Of a stretch of DNA of 6,967 nucleotides, positions 6,805 to 6,967 are shown piece after piece (position 1 is the stretch's first letter; each line of letters begins with the position of its first letter). A model generated the notes under the pieces. It saw only the letters and a list, made by a program, of their open reading frames with translations. It made no database searches and had not been told where the DNA came from. Position numbers and translations under genes: made by a program. This DNA is from CAMYLR01 sp039590215 (GTDB lineage Bacteria; Gemmatimonadota; Gemmatimonadetes; JACCXV01; JAHWKZ01): positions 1 through 6,967 of the forward strand of contig JBDHFX010000081.1 of the NCBI GenBank assembly GCA_039590215.1. The letters are read 5' to 3'.

Positions 6805-6967
6805 AATCCCTCACTTTCAGCCGCGGTCGGCGGCACTAGGTACGATTCTGACTTCTTCGATCCGGGGGAAGATCCAAGGCGGCCACGTAACCGCCGAAGG
6901 GCGGAGCCCAGGATCCGACCCTTCGAGTCGGATCCACCGGTGACACCCGCGATGCGGGCCGCCAAGC
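6801..6967 (-). CDS. cpaE: C-terminal end of an upstream tad-operon protein, probably CpaE/TadZ ATPase (partial)
   Basis: Fifty-five codons of an open frame enter at the right edge and stop in TGA at 6803-6801, overlapping the cpaF ATG as ATGA. The visible tail begins LAARIAGVTGGSDSKGRIL and then becomes basic and low in complexity, with SALRRLRGRLG. A helix of the type LAARI-G followed by a charged tail is what the end of CpaE/TadZ MinD-like localisation ATPases usually looks like, and cpaE commonly sits directly before cpaF. The ATPase motifs themselves are outside the window, so the identification is inference from the tail and position. The other two minus-strand frames are also open over part of this stretch, but neither ends in an overlap with cpaF. 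Confidence 0.55.
   Translation of the reverse strand, partial: LAARIAGVTGGSDSKGRILGSALRRLRGRLGSSPGSKKSESYLVPPTAAESEGL
6911..6935 (-). repeat. 9-bp perfect inverted repeat near the end of the cpaE-like gene
   Basis: GGATCCGAC (6911-6919) is the exact inverted complement of GTCGGATCC (6927-6935), with a 7-nt loop. A second short hairpin, CCGCC-GAAG-GGCGG, lies next to it at 6891-6904. Both fall inside the last codons of the upstream frame, about 90-130 nt before the cpaF start. No T-run follows either hairpin, so neither looks like a full intrinsic terminator. They could slow ribosomes or stabilise mRNA ends between the two genes, which is speculation. Confidence 0.55.

Overview
This is a roughly 60% GC, gene-dense bacterial window in which every supported gene lies on the minus strand and is read from right to left. 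It joins two blocks: the export-motor end of a tad/cpa (Flp-type, type IVc pilus) operon, and a housekeeping block of the SRP RNA, dnaX and ybaB. No 16S rRNA or other strong marker is present, so the lineage cannot be fixed. The GC content and Tad-type motor would suit Gemmatimonadota, Myxococcota, Actinomycetota or a related uncultured group. That is inference only.

In transcription order, the right edge (6801-6967) holds the last 55 codons of an upstream reading frame, probably the CpaE/TadZ localisation ATPase. Its stop overlaps the next start as ATGA. Next come the secretion ATPase cpaF/tadA (5410-6804), the platform protein tadB (4427-5410, TAATG overlap) and the second platform protein tadC (3490-4419, 7-nt gap). 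A 438-residue AAA+ ATPase with an N-terminal winged-helix-like domain follows 22 nt later (2151-3467). I do not recognise it by name. The four overlapping or near-touching junctions indicate one operon. CpaE-like protein would position the machine, CpaF would power it, TadB and TadC would form the inner-membrane platform, and the AAA+ protein is an accessory of unknown role.

The 196-nt gap from 1955 to 2150 contains a convincing small bacterial SRP RNA (about 2010-2107) with its own promoter (-35 TTGCAA, 17-nt spacer, -10 TAGGTT). After it come dnaX (311-1954, DNA polymerase III gamma/tau) and ybaB/ebfC (1-282, cut by the left edge), the familiar dnaX-ybaB(-recR) order; recR would be expected just off the left edge.

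The points most worth a second look are the uncharacterised AAA+ protein with its long Walker A-Walker B insert, a competing inverted repeat upstream of the SRP RNA that only read-through transcripts would carry, a C8 tract early in the AAA+ gene, a possible gamma-type slippage site in dnaX, and nested hairpins at the cpaE-cpaF junction. There are no mobile elements, CRISPR arrays or tRNAs, and no gene-free stretch over 300 bases.
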